Source: Liquorilactobacillus vini DSM 20605
GTDB lineage: Bacteria; Bacillota; Bacilli; Lactobacillales; Lactobacillaceae
Direction of reading: 5' to 3'
Assembly (NCBI RefSeq): GCF_000255495.1
Contig: NZ_AHYZ01000062.1
Span: 1 to 64,000 of the forward strand
Length of the DNA stretch: 64,000 nt
Under the pieces are notes generated by a model. It was not told the DNA's origin, did not search any database, and was given only the letters and a program-made list of their open reading frames with translations. Shown piece by piece: positions 38,298 through 49,286 of the stretch. The translations under genes and the position numbers were made by a program. Numbering within the stretch: position 1 is the first letter of the stretch; the number at the start of each line of letters is the position of its first letter.

Positions 38298-39103
38298 TCG
38301 ACCATCCTTTGTTCAGTATAATATTCCGATGGGGTCAAAACATCTTGCTGCTTTAACGCTAGTTTGACTTTTTCTGAAAATGGCACATCCAAACCTAAGT
38401 TAGTCAGTGTTTGCCCTTGACTAAAGACGTTAGCTGGTGAGGCAGCATCAAGAATTTTCCCATCATCTAAAACCACTACCCGATCAGCTAAAGAAGCCTC
38501 ATCAATATCATGCGTGATTGAAATAACGGTTAAGCCTTCCTGTTCCTTTAGTTCTTTAATTAGAGAAATCACATCATAACGTCCCGCAGGATCAAGCATG
38601 CTGGTTGCTTCATCCAAAATAACAATTTTTGGTTTTAACGCAATCACTCCTGCAATTGCTACGCGTTGCTTTTGACCACCTGATAAATTAGCCGGTTCTT
38701 GTTCAGAGAATTCCCACATATTGACGCGCTTCAAAGCAGCCGCAACCCGTTGATGCATTTTCTCGTATGGAACAGCCTGATTTTCTAAACCAAATGCCAC
38801 ATCATCAGCCACATTGGCACCAACAAATTGATTCTCTGGATTTTGGAAAACCATGCCAATTTTTTTCCGCAACTGCCAAACATTTTCAGAACTCATCTTT
38901 TGCTGATCAATCCAGATCTCCCCCGCTTGCGGCACTAAAAGCCCATCAATCAGTCGGGCTAAAGTACTTTTACCACTACCATTGTGTCCAATAATTGCTA
39001 ACCACTCATAACGATTAATAGCCAAATTAAAATCATGAAACAGCCAGCTGTCTTGCTGAGAATATTTAAAATTGAGATTCTTAATTTCAGCTATTTTTTC
39101 CAT
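38267..39103 (-). CDS. ecfA1: ECF transporter ATPase EcfA1
   Basis: 278 residues of ABC ATPase: Walker A GHNGSGKST, signature LSGGQKQRVAIAG, Walker B IVILDEATSMLDP and the histidine in SITHDIDEA. The ATG at 39103 follows GGGAGG. It is the first gene of ecfA1-ecfA2-ecfT-truA, behind a 313-base gap that contains terminator-like hairpins and a structured element after rplQ. Confidence 0.96.
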   Translation of the reverse strand: MEKIAEIKNLNFKYSQQDSWLFHDFNLAINRYEWLAIIGHNGSGKSTLARLIDGLLVPQAGEIWIDQQKMSSENVWQLRKKIGMVFQNPENQFVGANVADDVAFGLENQAVPYEKMHQRVAAALKRVNMWEFSEQEPANLSGGQKQRVAIAGVIALKPKIVILDEATSMLDPAGRYDVISLIKELKEQEGLTVISITHDIDEASLADRVVVLDDGKILDAASPANVFSQGQTLTNLGLDVPFSEKVKLALKQQDVLTPSEYYTEQRMVDWICQSILKK

Positions 39104-39290
39104 GTGATCCTCCCGAAAAATTTCTTTGACAATAATAATAACATATAATCAGTTGATTTTTAGCAATTGTTAGTGTTTTTCAGAAAAAGACCCGCGCTAG
39201 CGAAAAATTAAAGATTAAAGAATCTAAAAAACCCGCGACCATGAAATCTTAATCATTGCCCGGGCTTTCATTTAATAATCTATTAAGACA
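39104..39290. other. ecfA1 leader region with two CGCGGG/T-run hairpin candidates
   Basis: No gene. On the minus strand CGGGTTTTTT (about 39231-39222) can pair with the upstream CCCG in GCCCGGGC (39266-39259), giving a terminator-like hairpin. A second ACCCGCG copy followed by a T run lies at 39189-39196. The same upstream segment could pair with either, and ATGAAA (39272-39267) can pair with TTTCAT (39246-39241), a competing fold. This may be a tandem terminator or an attenuator ahead of ecfA1. Confidence 0.4.
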
Positions 39291-39400
39291 AAAAAATCAC
39301 TTTTTATAACGAAGGTTTCCCCACCAAAATAGATGAGTACTTAGGACTAGACTCGGTTTTAACCCAACATCGTAACGCCCAGTTATCGCTATAAAAGTGA
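39291..39400 (-). ncRNA. candidate structured RNA / complex terminator after rplQ
   Basis: A 15-bp long-range helix pairs 39386-39400 with 39297-39312 (one bulge) and encloses 73 bases. Inside are small hairpins such as GGTT/AACC and GAGT/ACTC. On the minus strand the closing helix is followed by TTTTTT (39296-39291). It starts just downstream of the rplQ stop (39417), so it may be the end of the alpha operon or a processed RNA. I do not recognise the family. Confidence 0.45.
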
Positions 39401-39416
39401 CAATCTAAAAAAGCAA

Positions 39417-39800
39417 TTAATCAACTAACTCCAAGACAACCATTTTGGCAGCATCACCACGTCGCTCATTTATTTTCAAGATCCGCGTATAACCACCCTT
39501 ACGATCTTTAAAACGAGGAGCAACTTCGGCAAATAATTTTTGCAAAGCCGTTTGTACAACAACTTTATCTGTTTCTTCTTTAACATCAGCAACTACATCC
39601 ATCATGAAAGCAGCTGCGCGACGACGTGAAGCTAAATCGCCCTTTTTTCCAAGAGAAATCATCTTATCAGCCGTTTTGCGAACTTCCTTAGCACGAGCTT
39701 CAGTCGTAACAATTCGACCATTAACGATCAAATCAGTTGTCAAATTGCGGAGCATAGCACGACGATGTCCGCTTGTACGACCTAATTTACGGTAACCCAT
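39417..39800 (-). CDS. rplQ: 50S ribosomal protein L17
   Basis: 127 residues, [20 protein letters not shown] at the start and a C-terminal half typical of the bacterial form. It sits near the exit of the peptide tunnel. It is the last gene of the alpha operon, 29 bases after rpoA, and is followed by the structured element at 39291-39400. Confidence 0.98.
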   Translation of the reverse strand: MGYRKLGRTSGHRRAMLRNLTTDLIVNGRIVTTEARAKEVRKTADKMISLGKKGDLASRRRAAAFMMDVVADVKEETDKVVVQTALQKLFAEVAPRFKDRKGGYTRILKINERRGDAAKMVVLELVD

Positions 39801-39829
39801 CTTAAATTTCCCTCCTTTGCAAACTAATT

Positions 39830-40774
39830 TTAATCTTCATGACGCAATGATAAGCCAAGATCAGACAATTTATTCTTAACTTCTTCAAGTGATTTACGTC
39901 CTAAATTACGAACTTTCATCATATCAGCTTCTGATTTGTCAGTTAACTCTTGAACAGTGTTAATCCCTGCGCGTTTCAAACAATTATAGGAACGAACAGA
40001 TAAATCCAATTCTTCAATCGTCATTTCAAGCATTTTTTCTTTATGTGTTTCTTCTTTTTCGACCATGATTTCAGCATTCTTAGCTTCATCAGTTAAATCA
40101 ACAAACAAGGTCAAATGCTCTGTTAAAATTTTAGCCGATAAACTGATTGCTTCGCTAGGCGTAATCGAACCATTTGTCCAAACTTCCAACGTCAATTTAT
40201 CATAATCGTCTTTTTGACCAACACGTGTTTTTTCAACTTGATAATTGACACGTTCGATCGGGGTATAAATTGAATCGATTGGCAAAACACCAATCGGCAT
40301 TTCATCAGCTTTTGCTTTATTTTCATCAGCAGAAACGTAGCCACGTCCAGTATTAGCAGTCATTCTAACATGAAGAGTAGTTCCTTCAGCTAAAGTACAA
40401 AGATATAAATCTGGGTTTAAAACTTCGACCTCACTACTACCCTGAACATCTCCAGCGGTAACTTTGGCTGGACCAGTAACGTTAATTTCGAGATTTTGAG
40501 CTTCTTCAGAACTAATTTTTAATGCTACTTTTTTCAGATTTAAAATAATCTGCGTAACATCTTCTCTAACACCTTTGATTGTGGAAAATTCATGTAAGAC
40601 ACCGTCAATTTGAATGCTGGTAATCGCAGCCCCAGGAAGTGAAGAAAGTAAAATCCGACGAAGCGAATTACCCAAAGTTGTGCCATAGCCACGTTCTAAC
40701 GGCTCAACAATAAATTTACCAAAATTAGAACTTTCTTCGATTTTGTGAATTTTCGGTTTTTCAAATTCAATCAT
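39830..40774 (-). CDS. rpoA: DNA-directed RNA polymerase subunit alpha
   Basis: 314 residues with the N-terminal dimerisation domain ([23 protein letters not shown]) and the C-terminal domain ([27 protein letters not shown]) that contacts UP elements and activators. The ATG at 40774 follows AAAGGGG; an ATG at 40795 in frame would add seven residues not seen in relatives. Position between rpsK and rplQ is standard. Confidence 0.98.
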   Translation of the reverse strand: MIEFEKPKIHKIEESSNFGKFIVEPLERGYGTTLGNSLRRILLSSLPGAAITSIQIDGVLHEFSTIKGVREDVTQIILNLKKVALKISSEEAQNLEINVTGPAKVTAGDVQGSSEVEVLNPDLYLCTLAEGTTLHVRMTANTGRGYVSADENKAKADEMPIGVLPIDSIYTPIERVNYQVEKTRVGQKDDYDKLTLEVWTNGSITPSEAISLSAKILTEHLTLFVDLTDEAKNAEIMVEKEETHKEKMLEMTIEELDLSVRSYNCLKRAGINTVQELTDKSEADMMKVRNLGRKSLEEVKNKLSDLGLSLRHED

Positions 40775-40858
40775 TCTTATCTTTACCCCTTTCAAAGCGC
40801 TACGTGCGATTTGGCGGAAACATTATGAAGATCTACCTCAAAATGAATGCTGACCATA

Positions 40859-41248
40859 TTAGACACGACGACGCTTTGGAGGACGACATCCATTATGAGG
40901 AACAGGTGTCACATCACGAATTGAAGTAACTTCCAATCCAGTACTTTGTAAAGCACGAATGGCAGCTTCACGTCCAGAACCTGGACCTTTAACAGCTACT
41001 TCAACAGCTTTCATACCATGCTCCATTGAATCCTTAGCCGCAGCTTCCGCAGCCATTTGAGCAGCAAAAGGTGTCGATTTACGACTTCCCTTAAAACCCA
41101 GTGCGCCAGCTGAAGACCAAGCAACAGCATTTCCATGGACATCAGTGATCATAACTAATGTATTATTAAAGGTAGAATGGATATGTGCTACTCCGCTTTC
41201 AATATTTTTTTTGATTCGGCGTTTACGAGAACTCTTTCTAACAGCCAT
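40859..41248 (-). CDS. rpsK: 30S ribosomal protein S11
   Basis: 129 residues. Diagnostic segments are [18 protein letters not shown] and the C-terminal [15 protein letters not shown]. It forms the platform of the small subunit. It lies 24 bases after rpsM in the alpha operon. Confidence 0.98.
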   Translation of the reverse strand: MAVRKSSRKRRIKKNIESGVAHIHSTFNNTLVMITDVHGNAVAWSSAGALGFKGSRKSTPFAAQMAAEAAAKDSMEHGMKAVEVAVKGPGSGREAAIRALQSTGLEVTSIRDVTPVPHNGCRPPKRRRV

Positions 41249-41272
41249 TAACTGATAACCCTCCTTATCCTA

Positions 41273-41638
41273 TTATTTCTTTCTTCCAGCAATTGATGTA
41301 GCTGGGCCTTTGCATGTCCGAGCATTGTTTTTCGTGTTTTGTCCACGACTAGGTAAATGACGACGATGGCGAAGACCTCGGTATGAACCAATTTCAGACA
41401 AACGTTTAACGTTCAAACTTACTTCACGACGCAAGTCACCTTCAACCTTGTAATGATCAACTTCTGCACGGATCTTGTCCTCTTGGTCAGCAGTCAAATC
41501 ACGAACGCGAACATCTTCTGATACTCCTGCATCAGCTAAAATCTTTTGAGCAGTTGAATTACCGATTCCATAAATGTAAGTTAATCCGATCACAATTCTT
41601 TTATCACGTGGTAGATCAACCCCTGCAATACGAGCCAT
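41273..41638 (-). CDS. rpsM: 30S ribosomal protein S13
   Basis: 121 residues, [26 protein letters not shown] at the start and [22 protein letters not shown] near the end. It belongs to the head of the 30S subunit and bridges to the 50S. It follows rpmJ by 30 bases. Confidence 0.98.
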   Translation of the reverse strand: MARIAGVDLPRDKRIVIGLTYIYGIGNSTAQKILADAGVSEDVRVRDLTADQEDKIRAEVDHYKVEGDLRREVSLNVKRLSEIGSYRGLRHRRHLPSRGQNTKNNARTCKGPATSIAGRKK

Positions 41639-41668
41639 AACAATTACACCTCCTAAATTTTAAATTAA

Positions 41669-41782
41669 TTATCCCTGACGTTGCTTATGCTTGGGATTTG
41701 AACAAATTACCATAACACGTCCTTTGCGCTTAATAACTTTGCAGTGTTCACACATTGGCTTTACTGATGGTCTTACCTTCAT
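41669..41782 (-). CDS. rpmJ: 50S ribosomal protein L36 (zinc form)
   Basis: A 37-residue gene between infA and rps[18 protein letters not shown]..., ending KHKQRQG. The CxxC pair and a later C and H bind zinc. The ATG follows GGGAGG. Its length and place in infA-rpmJ-rpsM-rpsK are as in other Firmicutes. Confidence 0.97.
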
Positions 41783-41816
41783 GAATTATACCTCCCGATA
41801 AAATTTGAAGTACAAT

Positions 41817-42035
41817 CTATTTAAAGCGATAGGTAATGCGTCCCTTAGTTAAATCGTAAGGGGACATTTCAACTGTGACCCTGTCACCAGGTAAAATTCG
41901 AATATAATGCATCCTGATTTTACCAGAAACATGGGCCAAAATTTCATGTCCATTTTCGAGTTCAACTTTGAACATCGCATTGGGCAAAGTTTCTTTAACT
42001 TTACCTTCAATTTCAATCACATCATCTTTCGCCAC
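41817..42035 (-). CDS. infA: translation initiation factor IF-1
   Basis: 72 residues, one OB fold: [24 protein letters not shown] at the start and [16 protein letters not shown] at the end. IF-1 blocks the A site during initiation. It starts with GTG nine bases after AAGGAGG and ends with TAG. It is the first gene of the alpha operon behind its own promoter and a leader of about 130 bases. Confidence 0.98.
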   Translation of the reverse strand: MAKDDVIEIEGKVKETLPNAMFKVELENGHEILAHVSGKIRMHYIRILPGDRVTVEMSPYDLTKGRITYRFK

Positions 42036-42205
42036 GTAAAAGTACCTCCTTAAATGGTCTTTTAACTTCTCACCTGATCGACCAACACGTTCGATCCTGT
42101 TACTGTTAGCTGATTCAACCGCATCGATTAATCTAAAAATGGACAGACTGCCCCATTGAAAAGATAAACCTGAAATAGTATACCATTCTCATGGGCTTCA
42201 TGCAA
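42036..42205 (-). promoter_or_regulatory. infA promoter and long leader
   Basis: Minus-strand TTGCAT (42205-42200), 17-base spacer, TATACT (42182-42177) with a TG before the -10. The leader contains AATGG/CCATT arms (42157-42153 with 42142-42138) followed by a short T run, and GATCGA/TCGATC arms (42096-42091 with 42081-42076). The -35 lies just behind the adk stop. A regulatory role for the hairpins is inferred. Confidence 0.65.
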
Positions 42206-42215
42206 CTAACTAATC

Positions 42216-42905
<690 letters not shown>

Positions 42906-42964
42906 CTACTAAACGTAAAAAGCTGAATTCATTTTAACTTAAATGATATCCAACCCATTAACTA

Positions 42965-44263
42965 TTATTTACGAATGAATCCGACATACTCCCGCTTCAT
43001 CATCATACCTTTTAATTGCCGAATTGATTCAAGTGAAACACCAACTACAATTAACAAACTGGTACCACCTAAACCAATTGATTCATCCAGTCCCCAAATA
43101 CTTGAAGCAATTAATGGAATCAATGAAACTAAACCAAGAAACAACGAACCCACCGAACTTAAACGCATTAATAATCTTGAAACATAACTTTCAGTCTCTT
43201 TCCCAGGCCAAACGCTTGGAATATAACTGCCTTGCTTCTGAAGGTTTTTAGCTAACTTTTCAGGATTAACTTGAACAAAAGCATAGAAGAAAGTAAACAA
43301 AACGATTAAAATCGTATATAGCACCATTCCAGCAGGCTTTTGCATATTAAACAAATTCGTTAATACCTGATACCAAGTATCCTCAGAATGATTTTGTGTA
43401 AAGACCATTAAAATCGTTTGCGGAGTAGCAATAAACGAACTTGCAAAAATAACAGGAATAACACCAGCAACGTTAATTTTCAGTGGTAAATAAGAATTAT
43501 CAGTTGCTCCAGCTAAGCGCCGAGTATATTGAATTGGGATTTTATAATTTGCCTGTTCAACAAAAGTCACAAATGAAACAATTATTAAGACTGCAAGGAC
43601 TAATGCCAAAACATAAAGGGCTCCTTGCCAATAATCACTTGGCGTTGAATCAACAAACTGCTCAACATAAACTTGATGGACCGCACTTGGCATTCTGGCA
43701 AGAATACCAGCCATAATGATCACGGAAATACCATTACCAAATCCTCGATCGGTTATCATATCACCCAGCCAAGTAGTAAACATTGAACCACCAGTTAGAA
43801 TGACACCGATGCTGACATAAGTTTTAATGCTTGGGTCTGTCACTAAGCTTAAACTGCTCAAAGCATTAAAACCGGCAGTAATACTAATTGATTGTACAAA
43901 CGCCAACACGATCGTCAAATATCTTGCCGTCTGATTTAATTTTCGACGACCCACTTCGCCTTGTTTGCTCCATTCTACAAATCGTGGAACAATATCCATT
44001 TGCAATAATTGAACAACAATCTGCGCGGTAATGTATGGTGAAACTCCCATTGCTAAAATCGAATAGTTAGTCAAACCACCACCGCTGAAAGTGTTTAAGA
44101 TACTAACTAACCCTGAAGATGCAACGCTATTTAAAGCTTTAGCGTTGATCCCAGGGACCGTGATATATGTGCCTAAACGAAATACAATCAAGACGCCTAG
44201 AGTAAACAGAATCTTATTACGAATATCTTTGACAGCTAGAGCGTTCTTCATCGTTTTAAGCAT
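42965..44263 (-). CDS. secY: preprotein translocase subunit SecY
   Basis: 432 residues with ten membrane helices. FTLGVLIVFRLGTYITVPGI is the first helix, the plug region FSGGGLTNYSILAMGVSPYI follows, and the cytosolic loop with ARYLTIV is clear. SecY is the protein-conducting channel with SecE and SecG. Its start overlaps the rplO stop by one base. Confidence 0.98.
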   Translation of the reverse strand: MLKTMKNALAVKDIRNKILFTLGVLIVFRLGTYITVPGINAKALNSVASSGLVSILNTFSGGGLTNYSILAMGVSPYITAQIVVQLLQMDIVPRFVEWSKQGEVGRRKLNQTARYLTIVLAFVQSISITAGFNALSSLSLVTDPSIKTYVSIGVILTGGSMFTTWLGDMITDRGFGNGISVIIMAGILARMPSAVHQVYVEQFVDSTPSDYWQGALYVLALVLAVLIIVSFVTFVEQANYKIPIQYTRRLAGATDNSYLPLKINVAGVIPVIFASSFIATPQTILMVFTQNHSEDTWYQVLTNLFNMQKPAGMVLYTILIVLFTFFYAFVQVNPEKLAKNLQKQGSYIPSVWPGKETESYVSRLLMRLSSVGSLFLGLVSLIPLIASSIWGLDESIGLGGTSLLIVVGVSLESIRQLKGMMMKREYVGFIRK

Positions 44264-44700
44264 TAAATCACCTCAGCTTGACCGCCAACAGCTTCAATTG
44301 CTTCTTTTGCAGCTACAGAAAATTTATTTGCTTTGACAGTTAACTTTTTAGTTAATTGACCATTGCCAAGAATTTTAACGCCATCTTTTTCATTTTTAAC
44401 AATTTTCTTTTCAACTAATAAAGTTGGCGTAATTTCTGTACCATCTTCAAAAGTATCAAGTGTCTTTAAATTTACAACCGCATATTCTTTACGATTAATA
44501 TTTTTAAAGCCACGTTTTGGCATCCGTCGGAACAATGGCATTTGGCCACCTTCAAAGCCCAAACGAACTTTGCCACGTGCTTTTTGACCCTTTTGACCAC
44601 GGCCAGCAGTCTTACCATTACCGGATGAAGTTCCACGGCCAACACGATTACGAACTTGACGAGAACCCTCACTTGCTTTTAATTCATGCAATTTCACCAA
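44263..44700 (-). CDS. rplO: 50S ribosomal protein L15
   Basis: 145 residues with the glycine/arginine-rich N-terminus ([31 protein letters not shown]) that enters the 23S core and the [17 protein letters not shown] motif. Coupled to secY by a one-base overlap. Confidence 0.98.
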   Translation of the reverse strand: MVKLHELKASEGSRQVRNRVGRGTSSGNGKTAGRGQKGQKARGKVRLGFEGGQMPLFRRMPKRGFKNINRKEYAVVNLKTLDTFEDGTEITPTLLVEKKIVKNEKDGVKILGNGQLTKKLTVKANKFSVAAKEAIEAVGGQAEVI

Positions 44701-44731
44701 AAAGGCACCTCCTTTAATATTCAGAATTTTC

Positions 44732-44914
44732 TTAGTTAGCTAATTCAACTGCAACCAAGTGGTTAATCTTTGCAATTGCGCCACGAGTTGCCGCGTTATC
44801 AGGCAAAACAACTGAACTATTAATACGTCCAAGGCCTAGAGCTTTAACTACCTCACGTTGTTTTTGTGGACGGCCAATGACGCTATGAGTTAATGTAACT
44901 TTTAAATCTGCCAT
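44732..44914 (-). CDS. rpmD: 50S ribosomal protein L30
   Basis: 60 residues, [20 protein letters not shown] at the start and the usual ferredoxin-like length. It lies between rpsE and rplO in the spc order. Confidence 0.97.
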   Translation of the reverse strand: MADLKVTLTHSVIGRPQKQREVVKALGLGRINSSVVLPDNAATRGAIAKINHLVAVELAN

Positions 44915-44929
44915 TTTCTAACGTCCTCC

Positions 44930-45430
44930 CTATTCAGCTAAGTGTTGAGTTGAAACACCACGTAAAGCAGCTACTTCAGCAGTACTCTTCATCTTTGCTA
45001 ATCCACTCATCGTTGCTCTAACAACATTAACTGGAGCGTTTGAACCGAGTGATTTACTGGTTACATCAGCAATTCCAGCCAATTCCATAACGGCTCTGAC
45101 GGCCCCACCTGCAGCAACACCTGAACCAGCAATCGCGGGTTTTAATAAAATCCGGCTGCCACTATGTTCACCTAGAACTTCGTGTGGTAATGTTTCGCCA
45201 ACCATTGGAACCTCGATCAAATTTTTACGAGCTGCATCAACTGCTTTGCGAATTGCATCTGGAACTTCTTGTGCTTTTCCAGTTCCAAATCCGACATGAC
45301 CGTTGTGATCACCAACAATTACCAAGGCAGCAAAACGCAAACGACGTCCACCTTTAACAACTTTTGTGATCCGATTAATAGCAACCACACGATCTTCCAA
45401 ATCTAATTTTGCTGGATCAATAAAAGCCAT
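44930..45430 (-). CDS. rpsE: 30S ribosomal protein S5
   Basis: 166 residues. The dsRNA-binding-like N-terminal half ([21 protein letters not shown]) and the [13 protein letters not shown] loop are diagnostic. S5 takes part in accuracy and in mRNA entry. Gap to rplR is 20 bases. Confidence 0.98.
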   Translation of the reverse strand: MAFIDPAKLDLEDRVVAINRITKVVKGGRRLRFAALVIVGDHNGHVGFGTGKAQEVPDAIRKAVDAARKNLIEVPMVGETLPHEVLGEHSGSRILLKPAIAGSGVAAGGAVRAVMELAGIADVTSKSLGSNAPVNVVRATMSGLAKMKSTAEVAALRGVSTQHLAE

Positions 45431-45450
45431 AAACTATTTCCCTCCCTTGA

Positions 45451-45807
45451 TTAAAAGTCTAATCCATTTTCGCGAGCAGCATCAGCTAATGCTTCAACCC
45501 GGCCATGATATAAATAACCGCCACGATCGAAAACAACTTCCTTGATGCCCTTTTCGACAGCGCGCTTAGCAACTAATACACCAACTGAAGCAGCCTGCTC
45601 TGTTTTGGTTTTACCATTAACTTCCTCGTCTAATGTAGAGGCACTAACAAGCGTCACACCCGCTACGTCATCAATTACTTGAGCGTAGATGTTTTTGTTT
45701 GAACGATAAACATTTAAGCGTGGGCACTTAGCTGTACCAGAGACTTTTCCACGAACACGAATATGACGTTTTTGTCGTGTTTTATTTTTGTCTGGTTTTG
45801 TAATCAA
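45451..45807 (-). CDS. rplR: 50S ribosomal protein L18
   Basis: 118 residues when started at TTG 45807, which gives [15 protein letters not shown], the family start. The GTG at 45816 overlaps the ribosome binding site AAGAGG, eight bases before the TTG. L18 binds 5S rRNA with L5. C-terminal [21 protein letters not shown] is diagnostic. Confidence 0.96.
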   Translation of the reverse strand: MITKPDKNKTRQKRHIRVRGKVSGTAKCPRLNVYRSNKNIYAQVIDDVAGVTLVSASTLDEEVNGKTKTEQAASVGVLVAKRAVEKGIKEVVFDRGGYLYHGRVEALADAARENGLDF

Positions 45808-45833
45808 AATTTTCACCTCTTAATAGTTAATAA

Positions 45834-46370
45834 TTATTTACCAGTCTTACCTTCCTTGCGACGTACATATTCACCAACGTAGCGAATACCTTTGCCTTTG
45901 TACGGTTCAGGAGCACGAGTCAAGCGAATCCGTGCAGCAAGGTCGCCAACCTTTTCTTTTGAAATACCTGAAACAACGACTGAAGTTGCTGAAGGTGCTT
46001 CAAGTTTAATTTCATCCGTTGATTCAAATTCAACTGGATGGGAATAGCCAACGTTCAAAACCAAGGTCTTACCTTTCATCTGAGCACGGTAACCAACACC
46101 TCTAAGTTCAAGTTCTTTCTTGAATCCTTCTGTAACACCGACTACCATATTATGAAAGTTAGCTCGACTTGTTCCATGTAATGCCTTTGTTTTATTATCA
46201 TCAGCTGAACGATCAAACTTGACAACATTATCTTTAATTTCAAAAGAAATCTTGTCAGAAAATTCACGTGTCAATTCACCTTTTGGCCCTTTGACAGTAA
46301 TTTTATCGCCATCTTTTTTTACTTCAACGCCTGCTGGCAATACAACTTCTTTATAACCAATTCGACTCAC
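45834..46370 (-). CDS. rplF: 50S ribosomal protein L6
   Basis: 178 residues made of two similar domains; [17 protein letters not shown] opens it and the signature [19 protein letters not shown] closes it. L6 supports the factor-binding region near the sarcin-ricin loop. Confidence 0.98.
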   Translation of the reverse strand: MSRIGYKEVVLPAGVEVKKDGDKITVKGPKGELTREFSDKISFEIKDNVVKFDRSADDNKTKALHGTSRANFHNMVVGVTEGFKKELELRGVGYRAQMKGKTLVLNVGYSHPVEFESTDEIKLEAPSATSVVVSGISKEKVGDLAARIRLTRAPEPYKGKGIRYVGEYVRRKEGKTGK

Positions 46371-46396
46371 AAGTTACACCTCCCTGCTGTTTAATT

Positions 46397-46795
46397 TTAC
46401 CAAACATAAGCAAGAACTTCTCCACCAATTTTCTTTGCTCTTGCTTGTTTGTCCGTAATAACTCCTTCAGAAGTCGAAAGAATTGCGATTCCTAAACCGT
46501 TTAACACTTTAGGAACAGCATCTGACTTAACATATGATCTTAAACCAGGTTTAGAGATACGTTTAATTCCAGAAATTACCCGCTCGTTGTTTTTACCATA
46601 CTTTAAGAAAATACGGATCATGCCCTGCTTATTATCGTCGATGTATTCAACATCGCGAACGAATCCTTCATTTTTTAAGATCTCTGCAATATCATGCTTG
46701 ATTTTTGATGCCGGAATTTCTACTGATTCATGCTTAGCTAAACTAGCATTCCGAATTCGTGTTAAAAAATCTGCAATCGGATCTGTCATGGCCAT
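46397..46795 (-). CDS. rpsH: 30S ribosomal protein S8
   Basis: 132 residues, [13 protein letters not shown] at the start and the C-terminal signature [20 protein letters not shown]8 binds central-domain 16S rRNA and in E. coli is the repressor of the spc operon; that control is not shown here. ATG 46795 follows GGAGG by eight bases. Confidence 0.98.
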   Translation of the reverse strand: MAMTDPIADFLTRIRNASLAKHESVEIPASKIKHDIAEILKNEGFVRDVEYIDDNKQGMIRIFLKYGKNNERVISGIKRISKPGLRSYVKSDAVPKVLNGLGIAILSTSEGVITDKQARAKKIGGEVLAYVW

Positions 46796-46826
46796 TGATT
46801 TACCCTCCTTTTTTCAAAAATATAAT

Positions 46827-47012
46827 TTACCAGCTAGCCTTTTTCATGCCAGGAATCTGACCTTTATGTGCCAGTTCACGCAGGCAAACACGGCATAGTT
46901 TAAATTTGCGATAAACTGAATGAGGACGCCCACAACGCGCACAACGTGTATATTCCTGTGATGAGAACTTTGCCGGACGTTTGTTCTTAGCAATTTGTGA
47001 TTTTTTAGCCAA
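46827..47012 (-). CDS. rpsN: 30S ribosomal protein S14, zinc type
   Basis: 61 residues with two CxxC pairs (CARC and CRVC) that hold zinc, the short C+ form (S14 type Z). The start [11 protein letters not shown] is followed by [13 protein letters not shown]. The zinc-free paralogue used in zinc shortage is not in this window. Confidence 0.97.
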   Translation of the reverse strand: MAKKSQIAKNKRPAKFSSQEYTRCARCGRPHSVYRKFKLCRVCLRELAHKGQIPGMKKASW

Positions 47013-47026
47013 TGTAAAACCCCCTT

Positions 47027-47569
47027 TTATTTAGCAAATGGCATTCCTAGTTTTGTCAATAATTCACGTGCTTCTTCATCAGTTTGAGCGGTGGTTACCA
47101 AAACAATATCCATCCCACGAACTTTGTTAACATCATCAAAATCAATTTCAGGGAAAATTAATTGTTCACGAATTCCCAATGTATAATTTCCACGACCATC
47201 AAAAGCCCGTTTGCTAACACCATGAAAATCACGAACACGCGGCAGTGAAACCGAAACTAATTTGTCAAGAAAATCATACATCCGACTAGCCCGTAAAGTT
47301 ACCTTCGTGCCGATTGGCATCCCTTCACGCAAACGAAAACCAGCAATTGATTTCTTTGCTTTCGTAATAATTGGTTTTTGACCAGAGATCAACGTTAACT
47401 CTTCAACAGCTTCATCCAAATTCTTGGAATTCGAAACAGCATCACCAACACCCATGTTGATAACAATTTTTTCAACCTTTGGCACTTGCATAATTGAAGT
47501 ATAATTAAATTTTTCCATTAAAGCAGGAACGATCTCTTTATCATACTTTTCTTTTAAACGATTTGTCAT
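47027..47569 (-). CDS. rplE: 50S ribosomal protein L5
   Basis: 180 residues, with [18 protein letters not shown] and the C-terminal [10 protein letters not shown] typical of bacterial L5. It contacts 5S rRNA and P-site tRNA. Confidence 0.98.
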   Translation of the reverse strand: MTNRLKEKYDKEIVPALMEKFNYTSIMQVPKVEKIVINMGVGDAVSNSKNLDEAVEELTLISGQKPIITKAKKSIAGFRLREGMPIGTKVTLRASRMYDFLDKLVSVSLPRVRDFHGVSKRAFDGRGNYTLGIREQLIFPEIDFDDVNKVRGMDIVLVTTAQTDEEARELLTKLGMPFAK

Positions 47570-47594
47570 GAAGACTTTATCCTCCCTTCTCGAT

Positions 47595-47906
47595 TTACTT
47601 ATCTAAAACTTCACCAGTTTTTTTAGAAAAACGGACCTTTTTACCGTCGACAATCTTATGGCCAACACGAGTTGGTTGACCGTTTGAAGGATCAAGCACA
47701 GCAACATTTGATACATGAATTGGTGCTTCAACCTCAACAATTCCACCATTTGGATTAGCATTGCTTGGCTTTTGATGTTTCTTAATTACATTAACACCCT
47801 TAACAATTACTCGTTGCTCTTTCAGTAAAACTTTTTCAACAACGCCTTCTTTGCCCTTATCTTTACCAGCAATCACTTTTACTTTATCATTCTTTTTTAC
47901 GAACAT
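47595..47906 (-). CDS. rplX: 50S ribosomal protein L24
   Basis: 103 residues. The KOW motif [16 protein letters not shown] is at the start and [14 protein letters not shown] in the centre. L24 initiates 50S assembly. Confidence 0.98.
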   Translation of the reverse strand: MFVKKNDKVKVIAGKDKGKEGVVEKVLLKEQRVIVKGVNVIKKHQKPSNANPNGGIVEVEAPIHVSNVAVLDPSNGQPTRVGHKIVDGKKVRFSKKTGEVLDK

Positions 47907-47936
47907 CTTCGCACCTCCTTGAGCAATTGGCTTAAA

Positions 47937-48305
47937 TTACAATACTTCAGGTGCTAAGGAAACAATCTTCATAAAGTTTCCATCACGTAATTCACGTGCC
48001 ACCGGTCCGAAAATACGAGTTCCCTTTGGCGACTTGTCGTCATTAATAATAACCGCAGCATTTTCATCAAACTTAATGTAAGAACCATCAACACGATGGC
48101 TACCAAACTTCGTCCGGACAACTACAGCCTTAACAACATCGCCTTTTTTGACAACGCCACCTGGTGTTGCTTGTTTTACCGTAGCAACAATAATATCACC
48201 GACACTTGCTGTTTTAACTCTTGAACCCCCTAAAATCTTAATTACCAAAATTTCACGAGCCCCAGAGTTGTCGGCAACTTTTAAACGACTTTCCTGTTGG
48301 ATCAC
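47937..48305 (-). CDS. rplN: 50S ribosomal protein L14
   Basis: 122 residues, [18 protein letters not shown] at the start and [10 protein letters not shown] near the end. It lies at the interface between the subunits. Confidence 0.98.
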   Translation of the reverse strand: MIQQESRLKVADNSGAREILVIKILGGSRVKTASVGDIIVATVKQATPGGVVKKGDVVKAVVVRTKFGSHRVDGSYIKFDENAAVIINDDKSPKGTRIFGPVARELRDGNFMKIVSLAPEVL

Positions 48306-48372
48306 TAGATGTGTCCTCCTTTCGCAAACAAATCAGAATACGAATTAAGTAGATCGCTAATTAATTTAAGCA

Positions 48373-48639
48373 TTAAATAATAACTGCTTTCTCAACGATA
48401 TCAACTAAACGAAAACGCTTGGTCGCTGACAATGGACGTGTTTCCATAATCCGCACAATGTCGCCAACTTTTGCTTCATTATTCTCATCATGAGCTTTAA
48501 ATTTTTTTGAATACTTAACACGTTTGCCGTATACTTTATGATTCTTATATGTTTCAACGACAACAGTAATTGTTTTATCCATTTTGTCAGAAACGACCCG
48601 ACCTTGATAAACCTTACGTTGATTGCGAGTTTCAGCCAT
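48373..48639 (-). CDS. rpsQ: 30S ribosomal protein S17
   Basis: 88 residues with an OB fold; [17 protein letters not shown] and [13 protein letters not shown] are diagnostic. It is a primary 16S binder. There is a gap of 67 bases to rplN without any clear signal. Confidence 0.98.
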   Translation of the reverse strand: MAETRNQRKVYQGRVVSDKMDKTITVVVETYKNHKVYGKRVKYSKKFKAHDENNEAKVGDIVRIMETRPLSATKRFRLVDIVEKAVII

Positions 48640-48664
48640 GCTTTATTTGCCCCCTTTTCGTATT

Positions 48665-48859
48665 CTATTTATTAAGTTCTTTTTGTCGTAAAACAGTCTT
48701 AATACGAGCAATCGACTTACGAACTTCTTTTAATCTAGCAGTATTCTGCAACTGACCGGTTGCGAGTTGAAAACGCAGATTAAAAAGCTCTTTCTTAAAT
48801 TCTTTTTCTTTTTCGAGCATTTCAGCAGTGGTTAATTCTTTAATTTCTTTAGTTTTCAT
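48665..48859 (-). CDS. rpmC: 50S ribosomal protein L29
   Basis: 64 residues, a helical hairpin: [20 protein letters not shown] and [12 protein letters not shown]. The ATG at 48859 gives the family start; a GTG at 48871 would add four residues. The start overlaps the rplP stop by 11 bases. Confidence 0.96.
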   Translation of the reverse strand: MKTKEIKELTTAEMLEKEKEFKKELFNLRFQLATGQLQNTARLKEVRKSIARIKTVLRQKELNK

Positions 48860-49283
48860 TCGATTCGCCACCTACTTCCTCACGTTTTACAAACTTAGTT
48901 CTGATTGGTAGTTTGTAAGAAGCCAGTCTAAACGCTTCACGTGCAACTTCTTCAGAAACATCGCCAATTTCAAACAAAATCTTACCACGTTTTACTGGAG
49001 CTACCCAACCTTCAGGAGCACCTTTCCCTGAACCCATTCGAACACCAATTGCTTTTGATGTATATGATTTATGAGGGAAAATTTTGATCCAAACTCTTCC
49101 ACCACGCTTCATGTAACGCGTCATGGCAATTCTGGCAGCTTCAATCTGACGGTTGGTAATCCAATGTGAATCAAGTGCTTGTAGACCATATTCTCCAAAC
49201 GCTATAGTCTTACCGCCCTTAGCTTCACCACGCATCTTACCGCGAAATTCACGACGATGCTTTGTCCGCTTTGGTACTAACAT
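48849..49283 (-). CDS. rplP: 50S ribosomal protein L16
   Basis: 144 residues, [24 protein letters not shown] at the start and the KMRGEA and [19 protein letters not shown] segments of bacterial L16. It lies near the A site and helps factor and tRNA binding. Confidence 0.98.
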   Translation of the reverse strand: MLVPKRTKHRREFRGKMRGEAKGGKTIAFGEYGLQALDSHWITNRQIEAARIAMTRYMKRGGRVWIKIFPHKSYTSKAIGVRMGSGKGAPEGWVAPVKRGKILFEIGDVSEEVAREAFRLASYKLPIRTKFVKREEVGGESNEN

Positions 49284-49286
49284 AGA

